Below are positions 53,169-63,459 of a stretch of DNA of 64,000 bases, piece after piece; positions within the stretch are counted from its first letter, which is position 1; each line of letters begins with the position of its first letter. Position numbers and translations under genes: made by a program. The notes under the pieces are model-generated. The model had not been told where the DNA came from and made no database searches. It saw nothing but the letters and a program-made list of their open reading frames with translations. Origin of the DNA: Citrobacter sp. FP75 (lineage in GTDB: Bacteria; Pseudomonadota; Gammaproteobacteria; Enterobacterales; Enterobacteriaceae); contig NZ_JAFDOE010000002.1 in NCBI RefSeq assembly GCF_018342065.1, positions 372,001 through 436,000 on the forward strand, read 5' to 3'.

Positions 53169-55190
53169 ATGCTGAAAAGATGCCTGTGGCTTAGCGCACT
53201 CATCGCTGGCTGGTTAATGATTACCGCGTGCAGTAGTGCGCACAATACGACGCCTCGCTATGTTCCTCCGGGAGAGAGGACCGCGCTGACGGCGGACCAT
53301 CCGTGGCCAAAAAATAGTTTCCTGGTGCTGGGCTATCACGATGTCGAGGATGGCGCAGCCGATCAGCGCTACCTCTCTGTGCGCACCAGTGCGTTGAGCG
53401 ATCAGATTGGCTGGCTGCGTGACAATGGCTATAACCCGATCAGCGTGCAGCAAATTCTCGATGCCCATGACGGTAAAATCGTGCTGCCGGAAAAAGCCGT
53501 GTTACTCACCTTTGATGATGGCTATAGCAGTTTTTATACCCGCGTCTGGCCGCTGCTGAAAGCCTACAACTGGCCTGCACTATGGGCACCGGTGGGAAGT
53601 TGGGTGGATGCCCCCGCTAACAAAAAAGTGGATTTTGGCGGCCTGATGACGGCCCGAGACAAATTCGCCACCTGGAAAATGGTGGAGGAAATGGGCAAGT
53701 CACCGTTGGTGGAGGTCGGGGCGCACACATGGAACTCGCATTTCGGTGCTGAGGCGAACCCGCAGGGCAGTAAAGAACCGGCGGTGGCTAACCGTCTGTA
53801 TGACAAGAAAACCGGGACTTATGAAACGGACGAGCAGTACTATCGCCGCATTAATACCGATATCTCATTGATCACCAACAAAATTAAGTCCGTAACCGGG
53901 AAATCGCCGCGCGCGTGGGTCTGGCCGTACGGTGCGGCTAACGGCACGACGTTAAATTTGGCCAAAGAGCATGGCTATAAGATGGCGTTTACGCTCAACG
54001 AAGGGCTGGCGAATGCGGCGTTTCTTGATGATATTCCGCGTGTACTGATATCGGATAACCCTTCTCTCAAGCGTTTTGCCAGTCAGGTTGCCCAGGTGCG
54101 TGAACCGCAGACGATGCGCGTGATGCATGTCGATCTGGATTACGTGTATGACAAAGATCCTGCCCAGCAGAAGAGAAACATTGATAAGCTGATCCAGCGT
54201 GTTTACGACATGCGCATTTCACATGTCTTCCTGCAGGCGTACGCCGATCCTAAAGGCGATGGGAATATTCGCGAACTCTATTTCCCTAACCGCTGGCTGC
54301 CGATGCGTGCCGATCTCTTTAACTACATCTCCTGGCAATTACAAACGCGTGCAGGCGCTACCGTCTACGCCTGGATGCCGGTGCTGGCCTTCGATCTCGA
54401 CGCCTCTATTCCGCGCGTCACAGCGTGGGATCCGAAAACGGGGCGCAGTGCAATCAATCGCGAGAGCTATGTCCGTCTGTCCCCCTGGGATAGCGAAGCG
54501 CGTAAGCGTATTACCGAGATCTATGAAGATCTGGCGAAGCACGCCAGCTTCAAAGGCATATTGTTCCATGATGACGCGTTCCTGACGGACTTTGAAGATG
54601 CCTCACCGGAGGCGTTAGCAGCCTACCGCGCTGCGGGCCTTCCGGATAGCATTGAGAAAATCCGTAACGATCCGCAGGCATTTGAGCGCTGGACTCGCCT
54701 GAAAAGTAAGATGCTGATCGACTTTACCCAGCAGCTGACGCGGTCGGTGCGTAACATTCGCGGTCCGCAGGTACAAACTGCGCGCAATATTTATGCAATG
54801 CCGGTCCTGGAACCTGAAAGTGAAGCCTGGTTTGCACAGAATCTGAATGACTTCCTCAATACCTATGACTGGACGGCGCCGATGGCGATGCCATTGATGG
54901 AAAATATTCCAGCCAAGGATGCCAACGCCTGGCTCGACAGACTGGTGAATGCGGTTGCGCAGACCCCTGGCGCGCTGGATAAAACCGTGTTTGAACTGCA
55001 GGCACGTGACTGGCGTAAATCCGGTGAACAGGCTGAAATCAGTGGTAAACAGATAGCCGAATGGATGCGTCAGCTTAAATTAAGCGGCGCAGGTAACTAC
55101 GGTTATTACCCGGATGATTTCATCAACGACAAACCCGAGATGTCAGAGATTCGTTCGACGTTCTCCTCATATTGGTACCCGCAAAAATGA
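53169..55190 (+). CDS. pgaB: PNAG N-deacetylase PgaB (outer-membrane lipoprotein)
   Basis: Partly deacetylates PNAG in the periplasm so that PgaA can export it. The ATG at 53169 (AAGGA Shine-Dalgarno) gives 673 residues. Lipobox ITAC (Cys about 21); N-terminal polysaccharide deacetylase domain (about 50-300) with GYHDVE and [11 protein letters not shown], holding the metal Asp/His ligands; C-terminal GH153-type domain (about 310-670) with [17 protein letters not shown]. 9 bases after pgaA; overlaps pgaC by 4 bases. Confidence 0.95.
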   Translation: MLKRCLWLSALIAGWLMITACSSAHNTTPRYVPPGERTALTADHPWPKNSFLVLGYHDVEDGAADQRYLSVRTSALSDQIGWLRDNGYNPISVQQILDAHDGKIVLPEKAVLLTFDDGYSSFYTRVWPLLKAYNWPALWAPVGSWVDAPANKKVDFGGLMTARDKFATWKMVEEMGKSPLVEVGAHTWNSHFGAEANPQGSKEPAVANRLYDKKTGTYETDEQYYRRINTDISLITNKIKSVTGKSPRAWVWPYGAANGTTLNLAKEHGYKMAFTLNEGLANAAFLDDIPRVLISDNPSLKRFASQVAQVREPQTMRVMHVDLDYVYDKDPAQQKRNIDKLIQRVYDMRISHVFLQAYADPKGDGNIRELYFPNRWLPMRADLFNYISWQLQTRAGATVYAWMPVLAFDLDASIPRVTAWDPKTGRSAINRESYVRLSPWDSEARKRITEIYEDLAKHASFKGILFHDDAFLTDFEDASPEALAAYRAAGLPDSIEKIRNDPQAFERWTRLKSKMLIDFTQQLTRSVRNIRGPQVQTARNIYAMPVLEPESEAWFAQNLNDFLNTYDWTAPMAMPLMENIPAKDANAWLDRLVNAVAQTPGALDKTVFELQARDWRKSGEQAEISGKQIAEWMRQLKLSGAGNYGYYPDDFINDKPEMSEIRSTFSSYWYPQK

Positions 55191-56521
55191 CAGATCGCAT
55201 TATTGCTTTTCTGATACTTTGCCTGATGTTCAGCCTGCCGTTTGGCGTGGCGGTCGTCTTTACGGGTGAAGTGATGCTGAACTTCGTCTTCTTCTGGCCC
55301 TTGTTCATGTCTGCATTATGGATAAGCGGCGGGGTGTACTTCTGGTTTTACCGTGAACGCCACTGGAAATGGGGAGACGATACACCGCCACCGACGCTGG
55401 AGGGGAATCCGCTGGTTTCGATTCTGATCCCGTGTTTTAACGAAGGGATCAACGCGCGTGAAACCATCGGTGCAGCGCTGGCGCAGCGTTATAAAAACAT
55501 TGAAGTCATTGCCATCAACGACGGTTCGACGGATGACACCCACGACGTGCTGGAACAGCTGGCTGTGGAACACCCGAACCTGCGGGTGATTCATCTGGCT
55601 GAGAACCAGGGCAAAGCGCTGGCGCTCAAAACCGGTGCGGCGGCGGCGCGCAGCGATTACCTGGTGTGTATCGATGGCGATGCGTTACTGGATCGCGATG
55701 CGGTTGCGTATATTGTGGCTCCGCTGATCCAGTTCCCGCGCGTCGGTGCAGTCACCGGGAATCCGCGTATTCGCACCCGTTCCACGTTAATTGGTCGCGT
55801 GCAGGTCGGCGAGTTCTCGTCGATCATCGGCCTGATTAAACGTACCCAGCGAGTCTATGGGCAGATCTTTACCGTTTCTGGCGTGGTTGCCGCGTTTCGT
55901 CGTCGTGCGCTGGCTGAGGTCGGATACTGGAGCCCGGACATGATCACCGAAGATATCGACATCAGTTGGAAGCTGCAGTTGCGCCACTGGTCGGTATTCT
56001 TTGAGCCGCGCGCACTGTGTTGGATCCTGATGCCTGAAACATTAAGAGGCTTGTGGAAACAGCGCCTGCGCTGGGCGCAAGGTGGTGCAGAGGTGTTTAT
56101 CGTTAACATGCGTCGCCTGTGGTCGTGGGAATTCCGCCGCATGTGGCCGCTGTTCCTCGAGTTCTGTTTTTCGACCGCCTGGTCCTTTGCCTACGCGATC
56201 AGTATCGTGCTGTTCCTGTTGGGATTAATGATCCCAATGCCCGATTCGCTGTATGTGCAAAACTTGTTCCCACCGGCATTCACCGGGTTAATTCTCGGCG
56301 TGGTCTGCCTGCTCCAGTTTGCGGTAAGTCTGATGATCGAACGACGCTATGAAAAAGGCATTGGCGCCTCGTTGTTCTGGATTATCTGGTTCCCGGTGGT
56401 GTACTGGATGCTGAGCCTGTTCACCACGCTGGTGGCATTCCCCAAAGTCATGCTCAAACGCAAACGTGGTAGGGCGCGCTGGGTGAGTCCTGACCGTGGA
56501 ATAGGGAGGATCGAATCATGA
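55187..56521 (+). CDS. pgaC: PNAG synthase catalytic subunit PgaC (GT2)
   Basis: Processive inner-membrane glycosyltransferase that makes poly-beta-1,6-GlcNAc from UDP-GlcNAc with PgaD. 444 residues from the ATG at 55187 that overlaps the pgaB stop. Two N-terminal membrane helices, then the GT2 domain: [38 protein letters not shown] (catalytic base region) and QRLRWAQGG, then C-terminal helices. Needs c-di-GMP binding together with PgaD in E. coli. Confidence 0.96.
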   Translation: MTDRIIAFLILCLMFSLPFGVAVVFTGEVMLNFVFFWPLFMSALWISGGVYFWFYRERHWKWGDDTPPPTLEGNPLVSILIPCFNEGINARETIGAALAQRYKNIEVIAINDGSTDDTHDVLEQLAVEHPNLRVIHLAENQGKALALKTGAAAARSDYLVCIDGDALLDRDAVAYIVAPLIQFPRVGAVTGNPRIRTRSTLIGRVQVGEFSSIIGLIKRTQRVYGQIFTVSGVVAAFRRRALAEVGYWSPDMITEDIDISWKLQLRHWSVFFEPRALCWILMPETLRGLWKQRLRWAQGGAEVFIVNMRRLWSWEFRRMWPLFLEFCFSTAWSFAYAISIVLFLLGLMIPMPDSLYVQNLFPPAFTGLILGVVCLLQFAVSLMIERRYEKGIGASLFWIIWFPVVYWMLSLFTTLVAFPKVMLKRKRGRARWVSPDRGIGRIES

Positions 56522-57024
56522 ATCAGCCACTGATCTTTACCGAACAGCGTTTTCTGCCACGGGCCATCGACGTGCTGTTAACGCTGGTTGCCTGGGTTGG
56601 GTTTTTATACCTGATTTATAAAGGACTGATCACCGCGCTGGCGCACTCGCCATATATGGGCGTACGGCCCTTTTTCACCACGCTGGATACAGTGACGTTT
56701 TACATCCTTGTCGCTCTGGTCAACGGTCTGGTGCTGATTGGCTGGGCAAAGTACAACCAGTATCGTTTTCGAGTGGAACGACGCAGCCGTAGACCTGGAC
56801 TGGAAGACCATGAACTGGCGGAAAGCTTACGCATTACCCGGGAACTGGTGACGGAACTGAACAAAGCGAGGGTGCTGACGGTCCACCATCATGAGAACGG
56901 TGAAATCAGCCATGTTGATGTGGATAAGCACATCGCCGATAACCGATTGCCGCCGCCAACGCCTGCGATGCTGGAGTATTTGTCGCCAGAGAGGGAGCCG
57001 TCGTTGCAAACCAGGCCTGAGTGA
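56518..57024 (+). CDS. pgaD: PNAG synthase accessory subunit PgaD
   Basis: Small inner-membrane partner that with PgaC forms the c-di-GMP-controlled synthase. 168 residues, two membrane segments (about 17-40 and 58-80) and a cytoplasmic tail. It is longer than E. coli PgaD (137 aa), mainly through a hydrophilic C-terminal extension. Overlaps pgaC by 4 bases. Identification rests on position and topology more than on sequence. Confidence 0.88.
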   Translation: MNQPLIFTEQRFLPRAIDVLLTLVAWVGFLYLIYKGLITALAHSPYMGVRPFFTTLDTVTFYILVALVNGLVLIGWAKYNQYRFRVERRSRRPGLEDHELAESLRITRELVTELNKARVLTVHHHENGEISHVDVDKHIADNRLPPPTPAMLEYLSPEREPSLQTRPE

Positions 57025-57109
57025 TATTATTTCTGCCGCCAGTGGCTTCCTTCAGACTCGCAGAGGTCTATGATTAGACCCAGACAATAAAAAAATGCGA
57101 GGCAATGTC

Positions 57110-57340
57110 GTGGATAAGGAACTACTGGATGCAGGTTACCGGGCCTATACCGGCGAGAAGATTGACGTCTACTTCAACACGGCGATGTGTCAGCATTCGG
57201 GCAACTGCGTGCGGGGAAGCGCGAAGCTTTTTAACCTGAAACGTAAGCCGTGGATAGTCCCGGATGAAGTAGACGTCGCGACGGTTATTAAGGTCATTGA
57301 TACCTGTCCGAGCGGTGCGCTGAAATATCGCCAGAAATAA
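57110..57340 (+). CDS. yjdI: (4Fe-4S) divergent ferredoxin-like protein YjdI
   Basis: 76 residues from the GTG at 57110, the E. coli length; the ATG 5 codons upstream is less likely. Fer4_19-type domain: Cys residues in [18 protein letters not shown] and [10 protein letters not shown] could hold an Fe-S cluster. Function unknown. In E. coli yjdI-yjdJ lie elsewhere on the chromosome; here the pair follows pgaD. A GGTCTATGATTAGACC dyad (57065-57080) stands just upstream. Confidence 0.9.
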   Translation: MDKELLDAGYRAYTGEKIDVYFNTAMCQHSGNCVRGSAKLFNLKRKPWIVPDEVDVATVIKVIDTCPSGALKYRQK

Positions 57341-57351
57341 GTGAGGGAACC

Positions 57352-57624
57352 ATGGAAATTCTTGCAGGCCACAATAAATTTTATGTGAACGATGCTGAGG
57401 GCAACCAGGTCGCTGAGATTGTCTTCGTGCCGACGGGCGAGCATCTGAGCATCATTGAACATACCGATGTCGATCCCAGCCTGAAAGGTCAGGGCGTCGG
57501 CAAACTGCTGGTGGCGAAGGTGGTGGAGAAAATGCGCGCTGAAAACCGCAAAGTTATTCCGCTGTGCCCGTTTGCCAAACATGAGTTCGATAAAACCCGC
57601 GAGTACGACGATATCCGCGCCTGA
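57352..57624 (+). CDS. yjdJ: GNAT-type N-acetyltransferase YjdJ
   Basis: 90 residues of the small GNAT group (YjdJ/Gcn5-like): the acetyl-CoA loop [22 protein letters not shown] is at about residues 47-68 and FAKHEFDK near the end. Starts 11 bases after yjdI with a GAGGGAACC Shine-Dalgarno sequence, so they form one operon. Substrate unknown. Confidence 0.9.
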   Translation: MEILAGHNKFYVNDAEGNQVAEIVFVPTGEHLSIIEHTDVDPSLKGQGVGKLLVAKVVEKMRAENRKVIPLCPFAKHEFDKTREYDDIRA

Positions 57625-57636
57625 TAATCCTGATTT

Positions 57637-57664
57637 CGCCGGAAGGCATCGCCGCCATCCGGCG
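57637..57664. repeat. REP element between yjdJ and the LysR gene
   Basis: CGCCGGaaggcatcgccgccatCCGGCG between two convergent genes; typical REP unit. Confidence 0.75.
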
Positions 57665-57666
57665 CA

Positions 57667-58596
57667 TCACTCCCGATGCAGCAGATCCTGATAAATCCCC
57701 GTCAGCACTCCCTGCGGACCAAACTCTTTTTTGATCCACTGAGTCACCCGACCGGTTGCCGAATGCTGGGTCGCCAGCAGCATGCGTGAATCCTGACGCG
57801 GGTTGTGGATCTGGCGCATCACCAGCAGCGACTTTTCCATCGCCTCACGCACCATGTAGTCCGGCAAAAAGCCAATACCTTCACCGAGGATCTGGCACTG
57901 ACACTTGGTATTAAAATCGGGGACCAGAATAGACTCCTGTCCGTGCAGCAGCCAGCCGACCTTCTTGTTAATCGTGTGCGCCGTGTCTTCCACCATGATA
58001 TTCGGATACAGCCGCAGCTGGCTCTCTGAGATCGGCTCGGGCATAAAGGCCAGCGGGTGATCCGGGGCGATGGCAAACGACCAGCGGATCGCTCCAATCT
58101 CGGTGTAATCAATGCCACCGCCGTCCAGTAACGTATCCGGTGCGCCGATGGCGATGTTGGCCAGGTTATTAATGATGGAATCCCAGACGCCGTTATAGAC
58201 CTCGGTGGTCACGGTTATCTGACAGGTTGGAAACTGCTTTTTGAGGGCCTGCAGCAGCCGCGCGGTATGCTGTGGGGTGTAGAGCAACTGGTTAATGCAG
58301 ATGCGTACCCGCGCCTCAATGCCCTGGGCGATGGTATCAATGCTGCGCTTGATGGCGTGGAAGTCGTTCAGCAGATCGGTCGCCTTACGGAAGAAATAGC
58401 GCCCGGACTCGGTCAGCTCAATGCTGCGGGTACTGCGGGTAAACAGCACCACGTCCAGTCCTGTTTCCATTCGCTTAATGGTGTAGCTAATGGCTGAGGT
58501 GGTTAAACCCAACTCCTCGGCGGCCTTGCTGAAACTGCTGTAGCGCGCAACCATGGTGAACGCCAGCAGGTTCTCCTCGGTAAAAATTGAATTCAT
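57667..58596 (-). CDS. LysR-type regulator, AllS-like
   Basis: 309 residues: N-terminal helix-turn-helix (SFSKAAEELGLTTSAISYTIKRM, about 22-44) and an effector domain. The layout and motifs such as INQLLYTPQHTARLLQAL, VYNGVWDSIINN, NIMVEDTAHTINKKVGW and GEGIGFLPDYM parallel AllS, the activator of allantoin genes in E. coli. It is divergent from the ankyrin/FdrA-like operon across a 393-base gap, the usual arrangement of a LysR activator and its target. Confidence 0.85.
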   Translation of the reverse strand: MNSIFTEENLLAFTMVARYSSFSKAAEELGLTTSAISYTIKRMETGLDVVLFTRSTRSIELTESGRYFFRKATDLLNDFHAIKRSIDTIAQGIEARVRICINQLLYTPQHTARLLQALKKQFPTCQITVTTEVYNGVWDSIINNLANIAIGAPDTLLDGGGIDYTEIGAIRWSFAIAPDHPLAFMPEPISESQLRLYPNIMVEDTAHTINKKVGWLLHGQESILVPDFNTKCQCQILGEGIGFLPDYMVREAMEKSLLVMRQIHNPRQDSRMLLATQHSATGRVTQWIKKEFGPQGVLTGIYQDLLHRE

Positions 58597-58989
58597 CCTC
58601 TCTCCCCTCAGACCTCAAGACTACCGCCCGCCATATGATGATTGTTGAATGTATTTGTAATCCTTATACAGAGCAATCAGTTTTGAACAGAATTTAACAC
58701 TAAGATTACATTTGATTTGAAGGCAATCACACTTCTGTTCTTTAGTTGCAGGCCGCTGTCCGTGCAGCATACCGCTTTATTACCCGGATGACTGATTAGC
58801 GCGTAAAAGAGCGTCAGCTATAAGAGAAAGATTGCACTACAGCACGTTTTGCTCTCATTATTAAATACTATTCAACAATCGCCTCGCTAACGATGAATGA
58901 AATTTAAGCGGATGTTTTTCTCATCACTCTGTTGCTATTCTCAGGTTATCGGATATTTAAAAAGCCTTAAAAACTGCAGGAGAAGGATT
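58597..58989. promoter_or_regulatory. Divergent promoter region of the LysR gene and the ankyrin/FdrA operon
   Basis: 393 AT-rich non-coding bases. The middle (58680-58740) has ttgaacagaatttaacactaagattacatttgatttgaaggcaatc, with interrupted T-N11-A dyads that could bind a LysR protein. No further gene is seen. Confidence 0.45.
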
Positions 58990-59595
58990 ATGTCAGAGAA
59001 AGAACTTATTACTGAATTTCTGCTGGCGGCAGAGCAGGGCAATGTGCAGGGATTAAAATCCTGCCTGACAAAAAATGTGGATATTAATGCGACCAATCGC
59101 CAGGGGCGTACCGCCATAATTATTGCCAGCCTGAATAAACATTACGATTGTGTCTCTTTATTGATTGAGGCCGGCGCTGATATTAATAAACAAGATCAAA
59201 CCTGCTTTAACCCATTCCTGATTAGCTGTCTGACGAATGATTTAACGCTACTGCGTTTGGTATTACCGGCTAACCCCGATCTTAATTGCCTGAGCCGTTT
59301 TGGTGGTGTTGGCATTACGCCTGCCAGCGAAAAAGGTCATGTGGAGATCGTGCGCGAGCTGCTTCTGCGTACCGAAATCAACGTCAACCATACCAATTTT
59401 GTTGGCTGGACGCCGCTGCTGGAAGCCATCGTACTCAACGATGGCGGCGCGAAGCAGCAGGAAATCGTCAAGCTGCTGCTTGAAAATGGCGCTAACCCGC
59501 ACATGACCGACAAATACGGCAAAACCCCGCTGGAGCTGGCGCGGGAGAAAGGGTATCACCAAATCGCCGAGCTGCTGATTGCCGCCGGAGCCTGA
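58990..59595 (+). CDS. Ankyrin-repeat protein
   Basis: 201 residues made almost wholly of about five to six ankyrin repeats (for example GRTAIIIASLNKHYDCVSLLIEAGADIN, shown here in parts: GRTAIIIASLNK, SLLIEAGADIN, GKTPLELAREKGYHQIAELL). No signal peptide, so cytoplasmic; a protein-binding scaffold. The ATG at 58990 has AGGAGAAGG upstream; an earlier in-frame start (58897) lacks one. It heads the operon with the DUF2877, FdrA-like and YlbE-like genes. Its UGA stop is in the same frame as the next gene, and the frame stays open after it. Confidence 0.88.
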   Translation: MSEKELITEFLLAAEQGNVQGLKSCLTKNVDINATNRQGRTAIIIASLNKHYDCVSLLIEAGADINKQDQTCFNPFLISCLTNDLTLLRLVLPANPDLNCLSRFGGVGITPASEKGHVEIVRELLLRTEINVNHTNFVGWTPLLEAIVLNDGGAKQQEIVKLLLENGANPHMTDKYGKTPLELAREKGYHQIAELLIAAGA

Positions 59596-59712
59596 CCGAG
59601 GAGCGCCACTATCGCCACGCTACCACGGCGATGCGTAGCGGCGCTAACCGCCGACGGCGCGCTTCTTGAATTTCGGGGAACGGGGCGAGTAGAACAGGTT
59701 TTTTCCCGCGCG

Positions 59713-60510
59713 GTGAACCTGTTCATACCAGAACAGCAGCGATTGTTCACTTTACTGAGTGAGAGCGGCGATAACGCGCCTAACAGCTGTCGGCTGGCGC
59801 TGACGCATTGTGAAGACTTGTTTTACCCCGGTGAGCCGGTGTGTTTTACCGGGATGGGGATAGCCGTTGGTACTGATAAATGGATAGCAACCTCCGATTG
59901 CCAGACGTGGCAAATGCCGGTCTGGTCGCCAGATGCCAACCGCTTCGCGGAAATTTCCTGGTGTGGCTGGTCTGAGGCTATCCGCCAACAGCTTAATCAC
60001 CACGACACATTATTTTTGTACCAGGGAGATAACCCGTTTTATCAGGAAATCGCCCGTGAATTACAGCGACGCCGCCGGGCATTAATCGCCGCACTAAATA
60101 GCGGTGAAAATATTTCTGCCGCGGTCGGCCAGTTAATCGGTTTGGGAATTGGCTTAACGCCATCGTCCGATGATTATTTGGTGGGCTTAAGTACGATTTT
60201 ATTTATTGACCAGCAGCCATTAAAAAAATATCGACAAGATTTTTTAGCCGCCTTACAGAGTGCGGGGAATAACACGACATTACTCAGCAAAATAACACTG
60301 GAAGAGGCTTTTCATCAGCGTTATCGGGAAAGCGTCGCGCGGCTGATAACTCACATTATTACTCAGCAACACCACGTTGCTACGCAATATATTACTGACA
60401 TTAAAAATATCGGCTCAAGTTCTGGCTGCGACATGCTGTACGGCATGGCGGACGCCTGCGCCCTGAGCCACCGGTCCGGAGGGAATTATGTCGATCAGGA
60501 TAGTTGTTAA
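59713..60510 (+). CDS. DUF2877 protein, YlbF/AllH-like (start uncertain)
   Basis: Likely third subunit of an oxamate-carbamoyltransferase-type complex. From the first canonical start (GTG 59713) 265 residues follow, with LIGLGIGLTPSSDDYLVG (the family GxGLTPSxDD motif) and SSGCDMLYGMADA. The conserved N-terminus, however, continues upstream: codons from 59596 read ...CVAALTADGALLEFRG...VEQVFSRAVNL, and GRVxxVFSRAVNL belongs to the family. No ATG, GTG, TTG or CTG occurs in frame between the ankyrin stop (59593) and 59713. An ATC at 59611, 7 bases after GAGGAG, is the best-placed start. The 3' end overlaps the FdrA-like gene by 23 bases. Confidence 0.8.
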   Translation: MNLFIPEQQRLFTLLSESGDNAPNSCRLALTHCEDLFYPGEPVCFTGMGIAVGTDKWIATSDCQTWQMPVWSPDANRFAEISWCGWSEAIRQQLNHHDTLFLYQGDNPFYQEIARELQRRRRALIAALNSGENISAAVGQLIGLGIGLTPSSDDYLVGLSTILFIDQQPLKKYRQDFLAALQSAGNNTTLLSKITLEEAFHQRYRESVARLITHIITQQHHVATQYITDIKNIGSSSGCDMLYGMADACALSHRSGGNYVDQDSC

Positions 60511-62035
60511 AAAGAACACGTATTTTGATTCTGTGTCACTGATGTCTATCTCAACGCGCGCTAACAAGCTCGATGGCGTGGAGCAGGCGTTTGTGGCGAT
60601 GGCAACGGAAATGAACAAAGGAGTGCTGAAGAATCTCGGCCTGCTGACGCCTGAACTGGAAGAGGCGAAGAGTGGCGATCTGATGATTGTCATCAAAGGC
60701 GCGAGCGAGGCGGCGAACGAGCAGACGCTGGTGGCTATCGACGAGCTGTTCACGCATAAAGAGCAGAGTGGTCAGCATGAAGCGCGATATGCCACGCTTG
60801 CCAGTGCGAAGAAGCACGTTCCCGACAGCAACCTGGCGGTGATTTCCGTCAACGGCCTGTTCGCGGCCCGCGAAGCGCGTCAGGCGCTGCAAAACAACCT
60901 CAACGTGATGTTGTTCTCTGACAACGTGTCCCTCGACGACGAGTTGGCGCTGAAACAGCTGGCGCACGAAAAAGGGCTGTTAATGATGGGGCCGGACTGC
61001 GGGACCGCCATTATTAACGGCGCGGCGCTGTGTTTTGGTAACGCGGTGCGTCGCGGCAATATCGGGATTGTTGGTGCGTCCGGTACCGGTAGCCAGGAAC
61101 TGAGCGTGCGTATTCATGAATTTGGCGGCGGTATTTCCCAGTTGATTGGCACCGGCGGGCGCGATCTGAGCGAGAAGATTGGCGGCCTGATGATGCTTGA
61201 CGCGATTGGTATGCTGGAAGCCGATCCGCAAACCGAGATCATTGCGCTGATCTCCAAACCACCTGCATCTGCGGTAGCGCGTAAAGTGCTGGATCGTGCA
61301 CGTAACTGTCATAAACCGGTGGTGGTGTGCTTCCTCGGACGTGACGCCGCGATGGCGGATGAAGACGGGTTGCAGTTTGCCCGTGGCACCAAAGATGCGG
61401 CGCTGCGAGCGGTCCTGTTAAGCGGCGTGAAAAAAGAGAGCCTGGATCTGCATCCGCTCAACTGGCCGCTGATTGAAGAAGTGCGCGCCCGCCTGACACC
61501 GCAGCAAAAATATATTCGCGGCTTGTTCTGCGGCGGCACGCTGTGCGATGAGGCGATGTTTGCCGCCATGGAAAAACATGCGGAAGTTTACAGCAACATT
61601 CATCCGGACCCGGCGTTCCGCCTGCAAGATCTCAACCGCAGCGTGGCGCATACCTTCCTCGATTTCGGTGATGACGACTTCACCAACGGTAAACCGCACC
61701 CGATGATCGATCCCACCAACCGCATTAGTCGTCTGTTGCAGGAAGCGCGCGATCCTGAAGTGGGCGTGATCGTGATGGACTTCGTGCTTGGTTTTGGATC
61801 GCATGAAGATCCGGTCGGTGTGATGATCGAGGCGATCGCTGAGGCGAAAGCGATCGCCGCCGCAGACGGTCGTCCGCTGGAGATCCTCGGTTACGTGCTG
61901 GGAACCGATTTGGATACGCCGGCGCTGGAAAAACAGTGCCAGATGCTGACCGATGCTGGTGTCATCTGGGCGAGCAGCAGCACCAACACCGGATTGCTGG
62001 CGCGTGAATTTATCTGTAAAGGGGAGGAAGCCTGA
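60488..62035 (+). CDS. FdrA-like protein (AllF-like, acyl-CoA synthetase fold)
   Basis: 515 residues of the FdrA family, related to succinyl-CoA synthetase alpha. Nucleotide-binding-type motifs: MGPDCGTAIINGAALCFGN, GIVGASGTGSQELSV, LIGTGGRDLSEKIGG and ALISKPPASAVARKV. E. coli FdrA was proposed as a subunit of oxamate carbamoyltransferase (AllF). ATG preceded by GGAGGG, 23 bases inside the end of the DUF2877 gene; stop shares a base with the next start (TGATG). Reaction in this cluster is inferred. Confidence 0.87.
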   Translation: MSIRIVVKKNTYFDSVSLMSISTRANKLDGVEQAFVAMATEMNKGVLKNLGLLTPELEEAKSGDLMIVIKGASEAANEQTLVAIDELFTHKEQSGQHEARYATLASAKKHVPDSNLAVISVNGLFAAREARQALQNNLNVMLFSDNVSLDDELALKQLAHEKGLLMMGPDCGTAIINGAALCFGNAVRRGNIGIVGASGTGSQELSVRIHEFGGGISQLIGTGGRDLSEKIGGLMMLDAIGMLEADPQTEIIALISKPPASAVARKVLDRARNCHKPVVVCFLGRDAAMADEDGLQFARGTKDAALRAVLLSGVKKESLDLHPLNWPLIEEVRARLTPQQKYIRGLFCGGTLCDEAMFAAMEKHAEVYSNIHPDPAFRLQDLNRSVAHTFLDFGDDDFTNGKPHPMIDPTNRISRLLQEARDPEVGVIVMDFVLGFGSHEDPVGVMIEAIAEAKAIAAADGRPLEILGYVLGTDLDTPALEKQCQMLTDAGVIWASSSTNTGLLAREFICKGEEA

Positions 62036-63453
62036 TGAGCCAGACGCTGTTTACCCAGCCGTTGAACGTGATTAACGTTGGCATCGCGATGTTCAGCGAT
62101 GATCTGAAAAAGCAGAACGTACCCGTGACTCAGCTCGACTGGACGCCGCCGGGCCAGGGCAACATGCAGGTGGTTGCTGCGCTGGACGAGATTGCCGATT
62201 CGCCGCTGGCAGACAAAATCGCTGCCGCTAACCAGCAGGCGCTGGAACGTATTATCCAGTCGCATCCGGCGCTGATTGGCTATGACCAGGCGATCAACGT
62301 GGTGCCGGGCATGACCCGCAACACCATCCTGCATGCCGGGCCGCCTACCCGTTGGGAAAACATGTGCGGCGCAATGAAAGGCGCAGTCACCGGTGCGCTG
62401 GTGTTTGAAGGGCTGGCGAAAGATCTGGATGAAGCCGCCGAACTGGCCGCCTCCGGCGAAATTATCTTCTCGCCGTGCCATGAGCACGACTGCGTCGGGT
62501 CGATGGCGGGCGTGACGTCGGCGTCGATGTTTATGCACATCGTCGAGAACAAAACCTACGGCAACCGCGCATATACCAATATGAGCGAGCAGATGGCGAA
62601 GATCCTGCGCATGGGCGCGAACGATCAGAGCGTTATCGAAAGGCTGAACTGGATGCGTGATGTGCTGGGGCCGATGCTGCGCGATGCCATGAAGCTGGCG
62701 GGCGAAATCGACTTGCGTCTGATGCTGGCGCAGGCGCTGCACATGGGCGATGAGTGCCATAACCGTAATAACGCCGGGACGGCGCTGCTGATTCAGGCGC
62801 TGACCCCGTGGATCATCCAGACCGGTTATCCGGTCGCGCAGCAGCGTGAAGTGTTTGAGTTTGTCCTCAGTAGCGACTATTTCTCCGGACCGACGTGGAT
62901 GGCGATGTGTAAAGCCGCGATGGACGCCGCGCACGGCATTGAGTACAGCACTGTCGTGACGACGATGGCGCGTAACGGCGTCGAGTTCGGTTTGCGCGTC
63001 AGCGGCTTACCAGGGCAATGGTTTACCGGTCCGGCGCAGCAGGTGATTGGCCCGATGTTTGCGGGCTACAAGCCGGAAGATTCAGGGCGCGATATCGGCG
63101 ACAGCGCGATTACCGAAACCTACGGCATTGGTGGTTTCGCCATGGCGACGGCTCCCGCCATCGTGGCGCTGGTCGGCGGTACGGTTGAGGAAGCGGTCGA
63201 TTTCTCTCGCCAGATGCGTGAAATCACGCTGGGCGAAAACCCGAACGTCACCATTCCGCTGCTCGGTTTTATGGGTGTACCAACCGCTATCGACATCACG
63301 CGCGTGGGCAGCACCGGCATTCTGCCGGTGATCAACACCGCGATTGCGCACAAAGATGCGGGGATCGGCATGATCGGCGCGGGAATTGTACATCCGCCGT
63401 TTGCCTGCTTTGAAAAGGCGATCCTCAGCTGGCGCGATCGCTACTGCCAATAA
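62035..63453 (+). CDS. DUF1116 protein, YlbE/AllG-like
   Basis: 472 residues of the DUF1116 family, the usual partner of FdrA: NVGIAMFSDDLKKQNVPVTQLDW at the N-terminus (in parts), NVVPGMTRNTILHAGPPTRW, SPCHEHDCVGSMAGV, ALHMGDECHNRNNAGTALL and ARNGVEFGLRVSGLPG. In E. coli the homologue was assigned to oxamate carbamoyltransferase (AllG). Translationally coupled to the FdrA-like gene. Followed by a strong hairpin and the permease gene. Confidence 0.88.
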   Translation: MSQTLFTQPLNVINVGIAMFSDDLKKQNVPVTQLDWTPPGQGNMQVVAALDEIADSPLADKIAAANQQALERIIQSHPALIGYDQAINVVPGMTRNTILHAGPPTRWENMCGAMKGAVTGALVFEGLAKDLDEAAELAASGEIIFSPCHEHDCVGSMAGVTSASMFMHIVENKTYGNRAYTNMSEQMAKILRMGANDQSVIERLNWMRDVLGPMLRDAMKLAGEIDLRLMLAQALHMGDECHNRNNAGTALLIQALTPWIIQTGYPVAQQREVFEFVLSSDYFSGPTWMAMCKAAMDAAHGIEYSTVVTTMARNGVEFGLRVSGLPGQWFTGPAQQVIGPMFAGYKPEDSGRDIGDSAITETYGIGGFAMATAPAIVALVGGTVEEAVDFSRQMREITLGENPNVTIPLLGFMGVPTAIDITRVGSTGILPVINTAIAHKDAGIGMIGAGIVHPPFACFEKAILSWRDRYCQ

Positions 63454-63459
63454 CAACAA

